Shown here: piece after piece, positions 17,145 to 25,894 of the stretch
Numbering within the stretch: position 1 is the first letter of the stretch
How the letters are laid out: each line of letters starts with the position of its first letter
Assembly (NCBI RefSeq): GCF_000013665.1
Contig: NC_007912.1
Span: 496,001-560,000 of the forward strand
Direction of reading: 5' to 3'
DNA length: 64,000 bases
From: Saccharophagus degradans 2-40
GTDB taxonomy: Bacteria > Pseudomonadota > Gammaproteobacteria > Pseudomonadales > Cellvibrionaceae
Translations under genes and position numbers: made by a program
Notes under the pieces: model-generated
What the model was told of the DNA's origin: nothing
Seen by the model: only the letters and a program-made list of their open reading frames with translations
Database searches by the model: none

Positions 17145-18806
17145 TTATTTCAACGATTTGTATTTCACTCTGCGCGGTTGGGCGTTTTCGCCTTTGCGGG
17201 CAACAAAGTCTTCGTGGTATTCGGTGTAGTTACCTTCAAAGAATACAATTTCGCTATCGCCTTCGTAAGCTAAAATATGGGTGGCTACGCGATCTAAGAA
17301 CCAGCGGTCATGCGAAATAATCAGTGCGCTGCCGGGGAAGGTTTGAATGGCTTCTTCTAGTGCGCGCAGGGTTTCAATATCCAAATCGTTCGATGGCTCA
17401 TCCAGTAGCAAAACGTTTGCGCCTTGCTTTAAGGTGTTGGCCAAATGTAAGCGGCCGCGTTCACCACCAGATAAATCACCCACACGTTTTTGCTGGTCGT
17501 TACCTTTAAAGTTAAAGCGACCGATATACGCGCGCGAGCCCACTTCGTAATTGCCTATTTTTAAAATATCAGAGCCACCAGAAACCGCTTCCCACACGCT
17601 CTTATCGTCGTCTAGGTTGTCGCGACTTTGGTCAACAAAAGCCACTTTTACTGTTTCGCCCAGCTCAATGGTACCGCTATCGGGTTGCTCTTGGCCGGCA
17701 ATCATTCTAAACAGGGTGGATTTACCCGCGCCGTTACCGCCCACAATGCCCACAATGGCGCCCTTGGGAATTGAAAAGCTAAGGTTATCGATAAGTAACT
17801 CTTTGCCGTAGCCTTTGCTTACGCCTTTAAACTCAATCACTTTGTCACCCAAGCGCTCGCCGGGTGGAATGTAAATTTCGTTGGTTTCGTTACGAGATTG
17901 GAAATCCTGCGATTGCATTTCTTCAAAACGCGCTAAACGTGCCTTGCTCTTGGCTTGGCGGCCCTTAGGGTTTTGACGTACCCATTCCAATTCTGCTTTT
18001 ATCGCTTTTTTACGCGCAGCTTCGCCGCGCTCTTCCTGCGCTAGGCGCTTTTCTTTCGCGTCTAGCCAATCGGAATAGTTACCTTCATAGGGAATACCGT
18101 GACCGCGGTCGAGCTCCAATATCCAGCCTGCAGCGTTATCCAAAAAGTAGCGATCGTGGGTAATGGCTACCACTGTGCCGGTAAAGTCTTTTAAGAAGCG
18201 CTCTAACCAGTAAACAGATTCGGCATCCAAGTGGTTGGTTGGCTCGTCGAGCAGTAGCATGTCTGGCTTAGAAAGCAGTAGGCGACACAGGGCGACGCGG
18301 CGCTTTTCACCACCAGAGAGTTTGGTTACATCGGCATCCCAAGGCGGTAGGCGCAATGCATCGGCGGCAACTTCTAGGGTGTGCTCCATGTTGTGGGCAT
18401 CCCACGCCTGAATAATGTCTTCCATACGCGCTTGGGTTTTGGCCAATGCGTCAAAGTCGGCATCCGGCTCGGCGTAAGCGGCGTAAACGCGGTCTAGTTC
18501 GGCCAGAGCATCTACGGCCTCTTGCATGCCTTCTAATACGTTACCGCGCACGTCCTTTTCTGGGTTCAGCTGAGGTTCCTGCTGCAAATACCCCACTTTA
18601 ATATCGGGCATGGGGCGCGCTTCACCAATATAGTCCTGATCCACGCCTGCCATAATGCGCAAAAGCGTCGATTTACCCGCACCGTTCAAGCCTAAAACAC
18701 CAATTTTGGCGCCAGGGAAGAAAGAAAGGGAGATATCCTTAAGAATTTCGCGTTTTGGGGGAACAATTTTTCCCACTCGATTCATAGTGAATACGTATTG
18801 AGCCAT
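17145..18806 (-). CDS. ettA: Energy-dependent translational throttle protein EttA (ABC-F)
   Basis: A 553-residue ABC-F ATPase. EttA binds the ribosomal E site and gates entry into elongation according to ATP/ADP. Two nucleotide-binding domains are present: GLNGAGKST, LSGGEKRRVALC and LLLDEPTNHLD in the first; GGNGAGKST, LSGGERGRLHLA and LLLDEPSNDLD in the second, with the inter-domain linker between. The N terminus (YVFTMNRVGKIVPPKR) is EttA-type. I chose ATG 18806; an upstream in-frame extension has no support. Confidence 0.95.
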   Translation of the reverse strand: MAQYVFTMNRVGKIVPPKREILKDISLSFFPGAKIGVLGLNGAGKSTLLRIMAGVDQDYIGEARPMPDIKVGYLQQEPQLNPEKDVRGNVLEGMQEAVDALAELDRVYAAYAEPDADFDALAKTQARMEDIIQAWDAHNMEHTLEVAADALRLPPWDADVTKLSGGEKRRVALCRLLLSKPDMLLLDEPTNHLDAESVYWLERFLKDFTGTVVAITHDRYFLDNAAGWILELDRGHGIPYEGNYSDWLDAKEKRLAQEERGEAARKKAIKAELEWVRQNPKGRQAKSKARLARFEEMQSQDFQSRNETNEIYIPPGERLGDKVIEFKGVSKGYGKELLIDNLSFSIPKGAIVGIVGGNGAGKSTLFRMIAGQEQPDSGTIELGETVKVAFVDQSRDNLDDDKSVWEAVSGGSDILKIGNYEVGSRAYIGRFNFKGNDQQKRVGDLSGGERGRLHLANTLKQGANVLLLDEPSNDLDIETLRALEEAIQTFPGSALIISHDRWFLDRVATHILAYEGDSEIVFFEGNYTEYHEDFVARKGENAQPRRVKYKSLK

Positions 18807-18993
18807 GCGGAGAGAACCTCGTGCTTGCGCTGTATAAGAATTGGTAGCCGAGCCGAAAGGCCAGCCTAGTGGAATAGGCACGCATAATATCAAGTTGAGC
18901 GGGGTAGGGGATAGTTTATTGCGTGCAAAGAAGGTTGTTTGCGGGGGCGGATTAAGCGCTGGCGCAATGGCTGACGTTAGCCTCGTTTTTAGC

Positions 18994-19022
18994 GTGAGAA
19001 AACAGATTAGATCATGTACAAT
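18994..19022 (+). promoter_or_regulatory. Candidate glyA promoter
   Basis: GTGAGA, 17 bases, TACAAT, about 108 bases before the glyA start. It lies in the 323-base divergent region between ettA and glyA. The -35 is weak. I see no purine- or glycine-sensing riboswitch structure in the leader. Confidence 0.4.
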
Positions 19023-19129
19023 CGCCGCCTTATTTTCCTATTCTGGCGTGCGTACTTGCTTTGCTTCAACATGCTTAGCCCGTACTCGCGGCACCACCAC
19101 TATCAGCACTTTAATGTTTGAGGATACCC

Positions 19130-20392
19130 ATGTTTGATACCAAGCAAACACTCGACGCATTCGACCCAGAAATTTGGCAATCCATCCAAGATGAAGCCCA
19201 GCGTCAAGAAGAGCATATTGAGTTAATTGCTTCAGAAAACTACACCAGCCCAATGGTGATGGAAGCCCAAGGCACCAAGCTTACTAACAAATATGCAGAA
19301 GGGTACCCAGGCAAGCGCTACTACGGTGGTTGTGAGTATGTAGACAAAGCCGAAGCATTGGCTATTGAGCGTGCAAAAACCTTGTTTGGTGCAGATTACG
19401 CCAACGTACAGCCGCACTCTGGTTCGCAAGCTAACTCGGCTGTTTACGCCGCATTGTGTTCACCTGGCGATACCGTATTAGGCATGAGCTTGGCGCACGG
19501 TGGTCACTTAACGCACGGTGCTTCCGTTAGCTTCTCTGGCAAAATGTACAACGCGGTACAGTACGGCATTAACCCAGATACTGGTTTAGTCGATTACGAA
19601 GAAATTGCTAACTTGGCGCGTGAGCACAAGCCAAAAATGATTGTTGCTGGTTTCTCGGCCTATAGCCAAGTACTAGATTGGCAGAAATTCCGCGATATCG
19701 CCGACGAAGTAGGCGCTTACTTAATGGTTGATATGGCTCACGTTGCTGGTCTTGTTGCCGCTGGTGTATACCCATCACCTGTGCAAATTGCCGATGTAAC
19801 TACCTCCACTACCCACAAAACATTACGTGGTCCACGCGGTGGTATTATCCTTGCCAAAGCCAACCCAGAGATAGAAAAGAAATTAAACTCTGCGGTATTC
19901 CCTGGCGGTCAAGGTGGCCCATTGATGCACGTCATTGCGGCTAAAGCGATTAGCTTTAAAGAGGCCATGACCGACGAGTACAAAGCGTATCAAAAACAAG
20001 TTGTTGCTAACGCAAAAGCCATGGCTGCAACATTCAATGAGCGCGGCATTAAAATTGTATCTGGCGGAACCGAAAACCACCTTATGTTGGTAGACTTAAT
20101 CGGTAAAGAATACACCGGTAAAGATGCCGATGCCGCTTTGGGTGCAGCGTACATTACCGTAAACAAAAATGCGGTACCTAACGACCCACGCTCACCGTTT
20201 GTAACCAGCGGTTTACGCGTTGGTACCCCGGCTGTAACTACCCGTGGTTTTAAAGAGAAGCAGTGTATAGACCTTACTAACTGGATTTGCGACGTACTAG
20301 AAAGCTTAGAAAACGGCAATTCAGAGCAAGTAATTGCAGATGTAAAAGCAAAAGTATTGGCTGTTTGTGCTGAGTTCCCAGTTTACAAATAA
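19130..20392 (+). CDS. glyA: Serine hydroxymethyltransferase
   Basis: A 420-residue PLP enzyme that interconverts serine plus tetrahydrofolate with glycine plus 5,10-methylene-tetrahydrofolate in one-carbon metabolism. Strongly conserved segments include [12 protein letters not shown], the PLP lysine segment [15 protein letters not shown] (Lys230) and [13 protein letters not shown]. The length matches the family. GAGG lies six bases before ATG 19130. A terminator follows directly. Confidence 0.97.
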
Positions 20393-20415
20393 GCTATCGC
20401 TTTTGTTACTCCTTT

Positions 20416-20441
20416 AAAAGGCAGCGCAAGCTGCCTTTTTT
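20416..20441 (+). terminator. Rho-independent terminator of glyA
   Basis: AAAAGGCAGC-GCAA-GCTGCCTTTTTT: ten paired bases with a tetraloop and a T-tract, 24 bases after the glyA stop. Confidence 0.93.
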
Positions 20442-20617
20442 ATGCCTCTCAATCCAATAATCCTACATTTACCTGCTCACGTTTTCACGGTGTGTTTATG
20501 TACGTACAGCTACGGTGTGTTTGGTAGGTACCTATTCGCTTGGTTGTTCTGCCCACCTGTTGTGCTCAGCTGTGCTGCTCAATGGCCGTGATCAAAAGGC
20601 AACGGCTAAAACAAGCC

Positions 20618-20781
20618 TCATATGCTAGATAAAATAGCGTTTATGGTATAAATTGCCAAACCGGTTAGCAAAATAAACAATTGCTCAATAATAGTGGCTT
20701 TGTAGGCTTGCTCGCCAAGCGTGATGAGCCTAGTATTTGCCGCGGCGTAACCGATGCGCACGCAATACCTGCAGTAAAACA
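20618..20781 (-). pseudogene. Possible C-terminal remnant of a membrane protein gene
   Basis: The 440-base gap between the glyA terminator and the GtrA-like gene holds no complete gene. On the minus strand a short open frame reads as a plausible C terminus (ANTRLITLGEQAYKATIIEQ, then a hydrophobic helix) with a stop at 20618, and an upstream stop near 20782. It could be a decayed gene or chance. Confidence 0.25.
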
Positions 20782-20885
20782 AAGCACATTATAAAAATAA
20801 AAGTAACGATCACTCGTAATAATCACTGTTTATGGCCCATGTGCCTTTATAGCGTTTCTTTAGCGGGCGTCGAGCGGAGTTTGTT

Positions 20886-21323
20886 TTGACCCTACCCATG
20901 CAAAAGATACAACAGTTCCTAAGGTTTGCTCTGCTCTCTGGTGTGGGCTGGCTGTGCGACTTTGGTGTGTATAGCTTGTTGGTACTGCTTACAGATATTG
21001 GCTCATCGAGCGCTAATTTTATTTCGTCTTTTGTGGGTGTCACTTTTGTATATTTTACGTCGCTTGGTTACGTATTTCGGCGGCGCGATCAAAATCGCAA
21101 AGTGTTCCTTACCAGCTATTGGGCATGGCAAGCGGCATCCATTACGGCTTATTCTGTTGCCCTAGGGCTATTGGTAGCTAGCCTAGTTAACGTGCAACTA
21201 CTAACCGAGCTTGGCGTAAATATCGCCATCGCCGGTAAAATAATTATTACGCCCATTAACCTGTTAACTAATTACATGTTTATGAAATGGTTAACCCGAT
21301 TTATGACGGTGAAAAACGCTTAA
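20886..21323 (+). CDS. GtrA-like membrane protein
   Basis: A 145-residue protein with four membrane helices matching the GtrA/DPMS3 family, which moves or anchors lipid-linked sugars for surface glycans. RFALLSGVGWLCDFGVY is the typical first motif. It starts at TTG 20886 with GGAG six bases upstream. It is followed without a gap (TAATG) by a family-2 glycosyltransferase, the usual partner. Confidence 0.8.
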   Translation: MTLPMQKIQQFLRFALLSGVGWLCDFGVYSLLVLLTDIGSSSANFISSFVGVTFVYFTSLGYVFRRRDQNRKVFLTSYWAWQAASITAYSVALGLLVASLVNVQLLTELGVNIAIAGKIIITPINLLTNYMFMKWLTRFMTVKNA

Positions 21324-22159
21324 TGTCTAAGACCTTAGTTTTTATTCCAGCTTACCGCTGTGCTAAACAAATTGTTCGCGTACTGGCGCAATTTACCAAA
21401 GAAGTGCAGCAGCACGTCGATACGGTATTGGTGGTCGATAACCAATCACCAGATGACACCTTACAGTGCGCCATCGATACCGCCAAAACAACCTTTACCG
21501 ATTGCGAATTTATCGCCTGGCGCAACGCAGATAATTACGGCTTAGGTGGTTCGCATAAAGCAGCGTTTAAATACGCCATAGAGCACGACTTCGACCATCT
21601 TATTGTGTTACATGGCGACGACCAAGCAGACATTCGCGACGCACTGCCACTGCTGCGTGAAGGTGCACATAAAAATGTGGATTGTTTATTGGGGGCAAGG
21701 TTTGCGCCGGGCAGCCAGTTAAAAGGCTACTCATTAATACGTACCTTGGGCAACAGGGTCTATAACCTACTTTTTAGCTTAACGACATTACATAGAATTT
21801 ACGATTTAGGCTCGGGGTTAAATATTTACTCCTTAAAAACCTTCAAGCAAGCTTACTACCACACCTTTCCCGATAACCTTACGTTTAACTATGTGATGTT
21901 ATTGGCGAGTTATAACAAAAAACAAAAGGTGGCTTACTTTCCTATTAGTTGGCGTGAAGAAGATCAGGCATCTAATGTGCGTATGTTTAGGCAGGCGTTT
22001 ACGGTGTTGTATTTTTTAGGCTCGTATTTTTTTCTACGCGCTGGGTTTCTTAAACGCGATATGCGTGCAAAAGCGTTTGAGCAATACACGGGTGATATAG
22101 TGTACCAGCAGCATGCGGCTACGCACTCCAGTATCAATACCACCGCTAACGCTAGTTGA
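21323..22159 (+). CDS. Family 2 glycosyltransferase
   Basis: A 278-residue GT2 enzyme of the dolichol-phosphate-mannose synthase type. VFIPAYRCAK, VVDNQSPDDTL and the HGDDQADIRD acid motif for metal and nucleotide sugar are visible; there is no C-terminal membrane domain. It probably loads a sugar onto a lipid carrier that the GtrA-like partner handles. Start ATG 21323 overlaps the preceding stop by one base. Confidence 0.85.
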   Translation: MSKTLVFIPAYRCAKQIVRVLAQFTKEVQQHVDTVLVVDNQSPDDTLQCAIDTAKTTFTDCEFIAWRNADNYGLGGSHKAAFKYAIEHDFDHLIVLHGDDQADIRDALPLLREGAHKNVDCLLGARFAPGSQLKGYSLIRTLGNRVYNLLFSLTTLHRIYDLGSGLNIYSLKTFKQAYYHTFPDNLTFNYVMLLASYNKKQKVAYFPISWREEDQASNVRMFRQAFTVLYFLGSYFFLRAGFLKRDMRAKAFEQYTGDIVYQQHAATHSSINTTANAS

Positions 22160-22183
22160 TAACCTTGTGAACAGATACTAGCC

Positions 22184-23077
22184 ATGCAGCAATCATTAGC
22201 GTTTAACATAATTAAAATAGTGTTAGTGATGGTGTTACTCACCGTAGTTGGCTGGGTGGCAATACGCTACTTAGATATTGCGCATGCGGTTAGCGCAGCG
22301 CCCACAATCTCACTGGTGGGTATTATCTCGCTTTATGGTTTATCTCATGTGTTTCGCATGGTGCGTTTGGCTTTATTAACGTTAGATCAACGCAAGCAAA
22401 TATTACCGTTAGTTACTATGCACGCGGTAACCGCTTTTCCTAGTAGTTTTTTCCCGTTCAAAATTGGTGAGGTGCTGCGGCTAATAGGTTTGTTTGCGCT
22501 TTTTGACAATAAACATAAAGCACTGGCTATTTGGTTGGTAGAGCGGTTTGGCGATATAAGTGTTATTTCGCTGTTTATATTATTGCTATACCTGTTTGAT
22601 GTGGCCATACCGCAAGCGCTTGGTTATGTATTTATTCTATTTATTAGTGTAAGTGTATTAAGCCTACTAGCGTTTTATGCCACGGCAAAAATGTTGCTTT
22701 TCTTAAATCGCTATTTAGTGCTCTCTAGCAGTACAGCTCGCGGCTTACGCATATTGCGAGCAAGTCATCAGTTGCGACATTTAGAGGCAACTATTATTGC
22801 TTCATTAGAAGGCCGATTTTTTGCCATGTTGCTTACTTCTGTAGCAATTTGGGCGTGCGAAATACTGGCCGTTGTTGCTTTTATTCGCAGCGTCTCCACC
22901 AGTTTAAATGAAATTACCACGTATTTTATTTCTATACTTTCTGGCAATGTGCCGCCAGTGCTTTCGGGTGTAATTGAAACCTTTACTATTAATAAAAGCA
23001 TAACGCTGGCAGCAATGGCTGTAGTTTTTAGTTTAATTACCTTGGTTGTACTGCAACTTCGTAGGGCTAATAGTTAA
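22184..23077 (+). CDS. Flippase-like (LPG synthase/UPF0104 family) membrane protein
   Basis: A 297-residue integral membrane protein with about eight helices, resembling the flippase-like domain of lysylphosphatidylglycerol synthase proteins. The FPSSFFPFKIGEVLRL segment and VERFGDISVISLF are typical. In this glycan cluster it may translocate a lipid-linked intermediate. It is followed after one base by the kinase-like gene. Confidence 0.7.
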   Translation: MQQSLAFNIIKIVLVMVLLTVVGWVAIRYLDIAHAVSAAPTISLVGIISLYGLSHVFRMVRLALLTLDQRKQILPLVTMHAVTAFPSSFFPFKIGEVLRLIGLFALFDNKHKALAIWLVERFGDISVISLFILLLYLFDVAIPQALGYVFILFISVSVLSLLAFYATAKMLLFLNRYLVLSSSTARGLRILRASHQLRHLEATIIASLEGRFFAMLLTSVAIWACEILAVVAFIRSVSTSLNEITTYFISILSGNVPPVLSGVIETFTINKSITLAAMAVVFSLITLVVLQLRRANS

Positions 23078-23078
23078 T

Positions 23079-24545
23079 ATGAACTCGTCAACGAACCGCG
23101 TAATTATTGTTTACGATAACCGCGACTTAACCAATAGTGATATAGCCCCGTTTGTTGGTACCCGCCGCTACGGCGAAATTATTTACCAGCGCCAAACCTT
23201 AAAGCGAAAGCTAATAGACGCTTTACCACTTTGGGCGCAAAAAGAAATTGTATATTTAGAAAATAATGATGATGTCCAAGTACTGCGCGCCAAGCTAGAA
23301 GGTATAGGTAATGATGTTTCCCTGTTTGTTATGTCATCGGCGGCAGGCATTATTAATTTAGATGGTTTTGCACAACTGATAGAGCGCTTGCCCTATGCCG
23401 AAGAAGATTTTACCGATAGGCGATATAAGCCATTAGTGTGCTTTTTTAAAAGTAGTAAAAAGCTACTGGATGCGTGGCAGCAGTTCTTGGTTGCGCCTAT
23501 CCATACTTGGACAGACCCGTGGTTAGACGTAGAGCAGCTATCCAGTGTGGATATTTTCGATTTGTCCACCATTCAAGACTTTCTTATGTTTATAAGTGGC
23601 GCAACGGAAGCGCGCCATTTTAATGCGATGAGTATTGGCACCTACTTCTATACCAAAACATCGACCGATAAACAGAAAATAGCTGCCGAATATACGTTTT
23701 TTAACTTGGTACCAGAAAGCATGCAGGTATGGCTAGTGCAGCCATTTGACTTTAAGCAAACGGTAGATAGTGCATCCTACAAAATGATGCGCTATTACTT
23801 GGCGGATGCCGCATTACAATGGGTGCATTCTGCATTTACCCCAGAAAGCTTCGAGCGATTTATAGAGCGCGTATTATTTTTTATCAATGAGCGCCCCAAA
23901 AAGCCCTGCGCGGCCAAAGACTCGCTTGCCTGTGCCGATGCACTGTACCTAGAAAAGCTCGACAAGCGATTTGGCGAATTAATTAATACCGCCGAAGGTA
24001 AAAAAGTAGATGCTTTGCTTAGTGGTGCGAACCCTGCACTTAACTTAGCAAATCAAATTACACGGTTAAAAACACTCTATACCAAATACCGGCCTGCATT
24101 CGCCGCAGAATATTTGGTAGTTGGCCATGGCGACCCGTGTTTCTCCAACACCTTGTACGATCAGCAGCGCTCAATATTAAAATTTATCGACCCCAAAGGG
24201 GCTGTGAACGAAGCAGATATTTGGACCCATCACCTCTACGATTTGGCGAAGATATCCCACAGCGTTATGGGTAATTACGATTTTATTAATAATGGCCTGT
24301 TTGAGCTGACGCTCGATAACGAAAACAATATTCAGCTGGCAACCCATGCGAAAAATCACGCACCGTTAAAAGCAATATTTCTGAACCACTTAAAACGCTA
24401 CGGTTACGATTGGCGCCATGTAAGGCTTGCTGAGGCAACGCTGTTTCTTTCTATGTTGCCATTGCATATCGATCATCCTAAAAAGGTGGTGGCTTTTGTA
24501 TTAACGGCGGCAGAAATATTAGACGAGATAGAAAATGACAAATGA
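23079..24545 (+). CDS. Phosphotransferase (aminoglycoside-kinase fold) protein
   Basis: A 488-residue protein whose C-terminal half has the APH/choline-kinase catalytic loop (VVGHGDPCFSN: H-G-D and N) and the metal-binding IDPKG segment. The N-terminal half is unassigned. Homologues sit in capsule clusters with HAD and nucleotidyltransferase genes, so it may phosphorylate a sugar or polyol. Start ATG 23079 follows the previous gene by one base. Confidence 0.65.
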   Translation: MNSSTNRVIIVYDNRDLTNSDIAPFVGTRRYGEIIYQRQTLKRKLIDALPLWAQKEIVYLENNDDVQVLRAKLEGIGNDVSLFVMSSAAGIINLDGFAQLIERLPYAEEDFTDRRYKPLVCFFKSSKKLLDAWQQFLVAPIHTWTDPWLDVEQLSSVDIFDLSTIQDFLMFISGATEARHFNAMSIGTYFYTKTSTDKQKIAAEYTFFNLVPESMQVWLVQPFDFKQTVDSASYKMMRYYLADAALQWVHSAFTPESFERFIERVLFFINERPKKPCAAKDSLACADALYLEKLDKRFGELINTAEGKKVDALLSGANPALNLANQITRLKTLYTKYRPAFAAEYLVVGHGDPCFSNTLYDQQRSILKFIDPKGAVNEADIWTHHLYDLAKISHSVMGNYDFINNGLFELTLDNENNIQLATHAKNHAPLKAIFLNHLKRYGYDWRHVRLAEATLFLSMLPLHIDHPKKVVAFVLTAAEILDEIENDK

Positions 24546-25005
24546 ATTGCACACCAACACTGATATGGCAGGGGGCAGTGCCCTATTAGACGATGCCTTA
24601 ATTGACGGCGACGGCACCTTGGTTGTGGATATAGACGGCACACTTTGCCCCATTAAAGGTAAAGAAGAGTCCTATGCCGATTTAGTACCCTATAGCGATA
24701 TGGTAGAAAAACTGCGCGCTTACCAAGCCAAAGGTTTTAACATATTGCTGTTTACTGCGCGCAATATGAATACGCATAAAGGCAACTTAGGTCGTATTAA
24801 TAAATTTACCGCACCCGTGCTAATAGAGTGGTTGGCAAAATGGGATATCCCCTACGACGAACTTATGTTTGGTAAACCTTGGCCACAAAAGAAAGGCTTT
24901 TACATAGATGACAGAACCATTCGGCCACGTGAGTTTTTAGAATTGAATTTAGACGAAATAGAAGCGCTACTAGAGCGTGATAGGCTGCTTGAGCATAGTA
25001 AATAG
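24535..25005 (+). CDS. HAD-superfamily phosphatase, capsule type
   Basis: A 156-residue HAD hydrolase with motif I VVDIDGTLCP (nucleophile Asp and acid Asp), motif II LLFTARN and motif IV-like YIDDR. Similar proteins lie in capsular polysaccharide loci. It overlaps the kinase-like gene by 11 bases, so the two probably act in one pathway of phospho-sugar synthesis. Confidence 0.8.
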   Translation: MTNELHTNTDMAGGSALLDDALIDGDGTLVVDIDGTLCPIKGKEESYADLVPYSDMVEKLRAYQAKGFNILLFTARNMNTHKGNLGRINKFTAPVLIEWLAKWDIPYDELMFGKPWPQKKGFYIDDRTIRPREFLELNLDEIEALLERDRLLEHSK

Positions 25006-25055
25006 TAACTCGGCAGCGGAAAAAGCTTTAATGCACAAATAATTAGTAGAATTTT

Positions 25056-25820
25056 ATGTTAGAAAAAAACCACAGAACAAACGTTGTAATTACTATGGCT
25101 GGGCAGGGATCTCGTTTTTACAAGGCGGGCTATACGCAACCTAAATACGCTATTGAAGCCCATGGTCGTACACTGTTTGAGTGGTCGATGCTCTCCCTAA
25201 AAAATATTATTAACGCTGATAGCCGCTTAATATTTGTGTGCTTACAAGAGCATAACGCTACGACGTTTGTAAAAGAGCGTTGCTTAGCGCTTGGCTATAG
25301 CGATGTGCATATTGTAGAAATACAAGCCTTAACCGATGGCCAGGCAACAAGCGCTTTGCTGTCGCACCATTTATGGATTCCAAATACCCCTTTGTTAATT
25401 TACAACATAGATACGTATGTGCAGCCAAGCGCGTTAACGCTTAGCGATATGAAACCTGGCTCACAAGGGTGGGTGCCCTGTTTTCAAGTGCCGGGCGACC
25501 ACTGGAGTTTTGTGAAGTTGGGCGAAGATGGATGGGCAACCGATTGCGCCGAAAAAACACGTATATCCGATTATGCATCTATCGGTTTGTATTGGTTTGC
25601 CTGTGGCGAAATTTATGCCGATGCATACCAAAAGTTTTTTAGTGATCCAGCCAATTTGGTAAACGGTGAACGTTACATTGCACCGCTATATAAGCAGCTT
25701 TTAGCAGATGGTAAAAAAGTTTCTATTGCTGATTTGCCCGTAACCAGCGTGCATGTAATTGGTACGCCCGCAGAACTAGATGTATTTAAAAATAAACCAT
25801 TAGACCAAATTGGCTTATAA
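25056..25820 (+). CDS. Sugar nucleotidyltransferase-like protein
   Basis: A 254-residue protein of the NTP-transferase (GT-A) fold: VVITMAGQGSRF at the N terminus is the nucleotide-binding loop, followed by QPKYAIEAHGRTLFEW and the acidic YNIDTYV. Similar proteins occur with the HAD and kinase-like genes. Together they may make an activated sugar or polyol for a surface glycan. Substrate unknown. Confidence 0.75.
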   Translation: MLEKNHRTNVVITMAGQGSRFYKAGYTQPKYAIEAHGRTLFEWSMLSLKNIINADSRLIFVCLQEHNATTFVKERCLALGYSDVHIVEIQALTDGQATSALLSHHLWIPNTPLLIYNIDTYVQPSALTLSDMKPGSQGWVPCFQVPGDHWSFVKLGEDGWATDCAEKTRISDYASIGLYWFACGEIYADAYQKFFSDPANLVNGERYIAPLYKQLLADGKKVSIADLPVTSVHVIGTPAELDVFKNKPLDQIGL

Positions 25821-25894
25821 CCTATTTTGTTTGCGAAGAACCATAACAATTAAAAAGTAAAATAAGCGCTTAAGCGTATTGTGGAAACATTAAA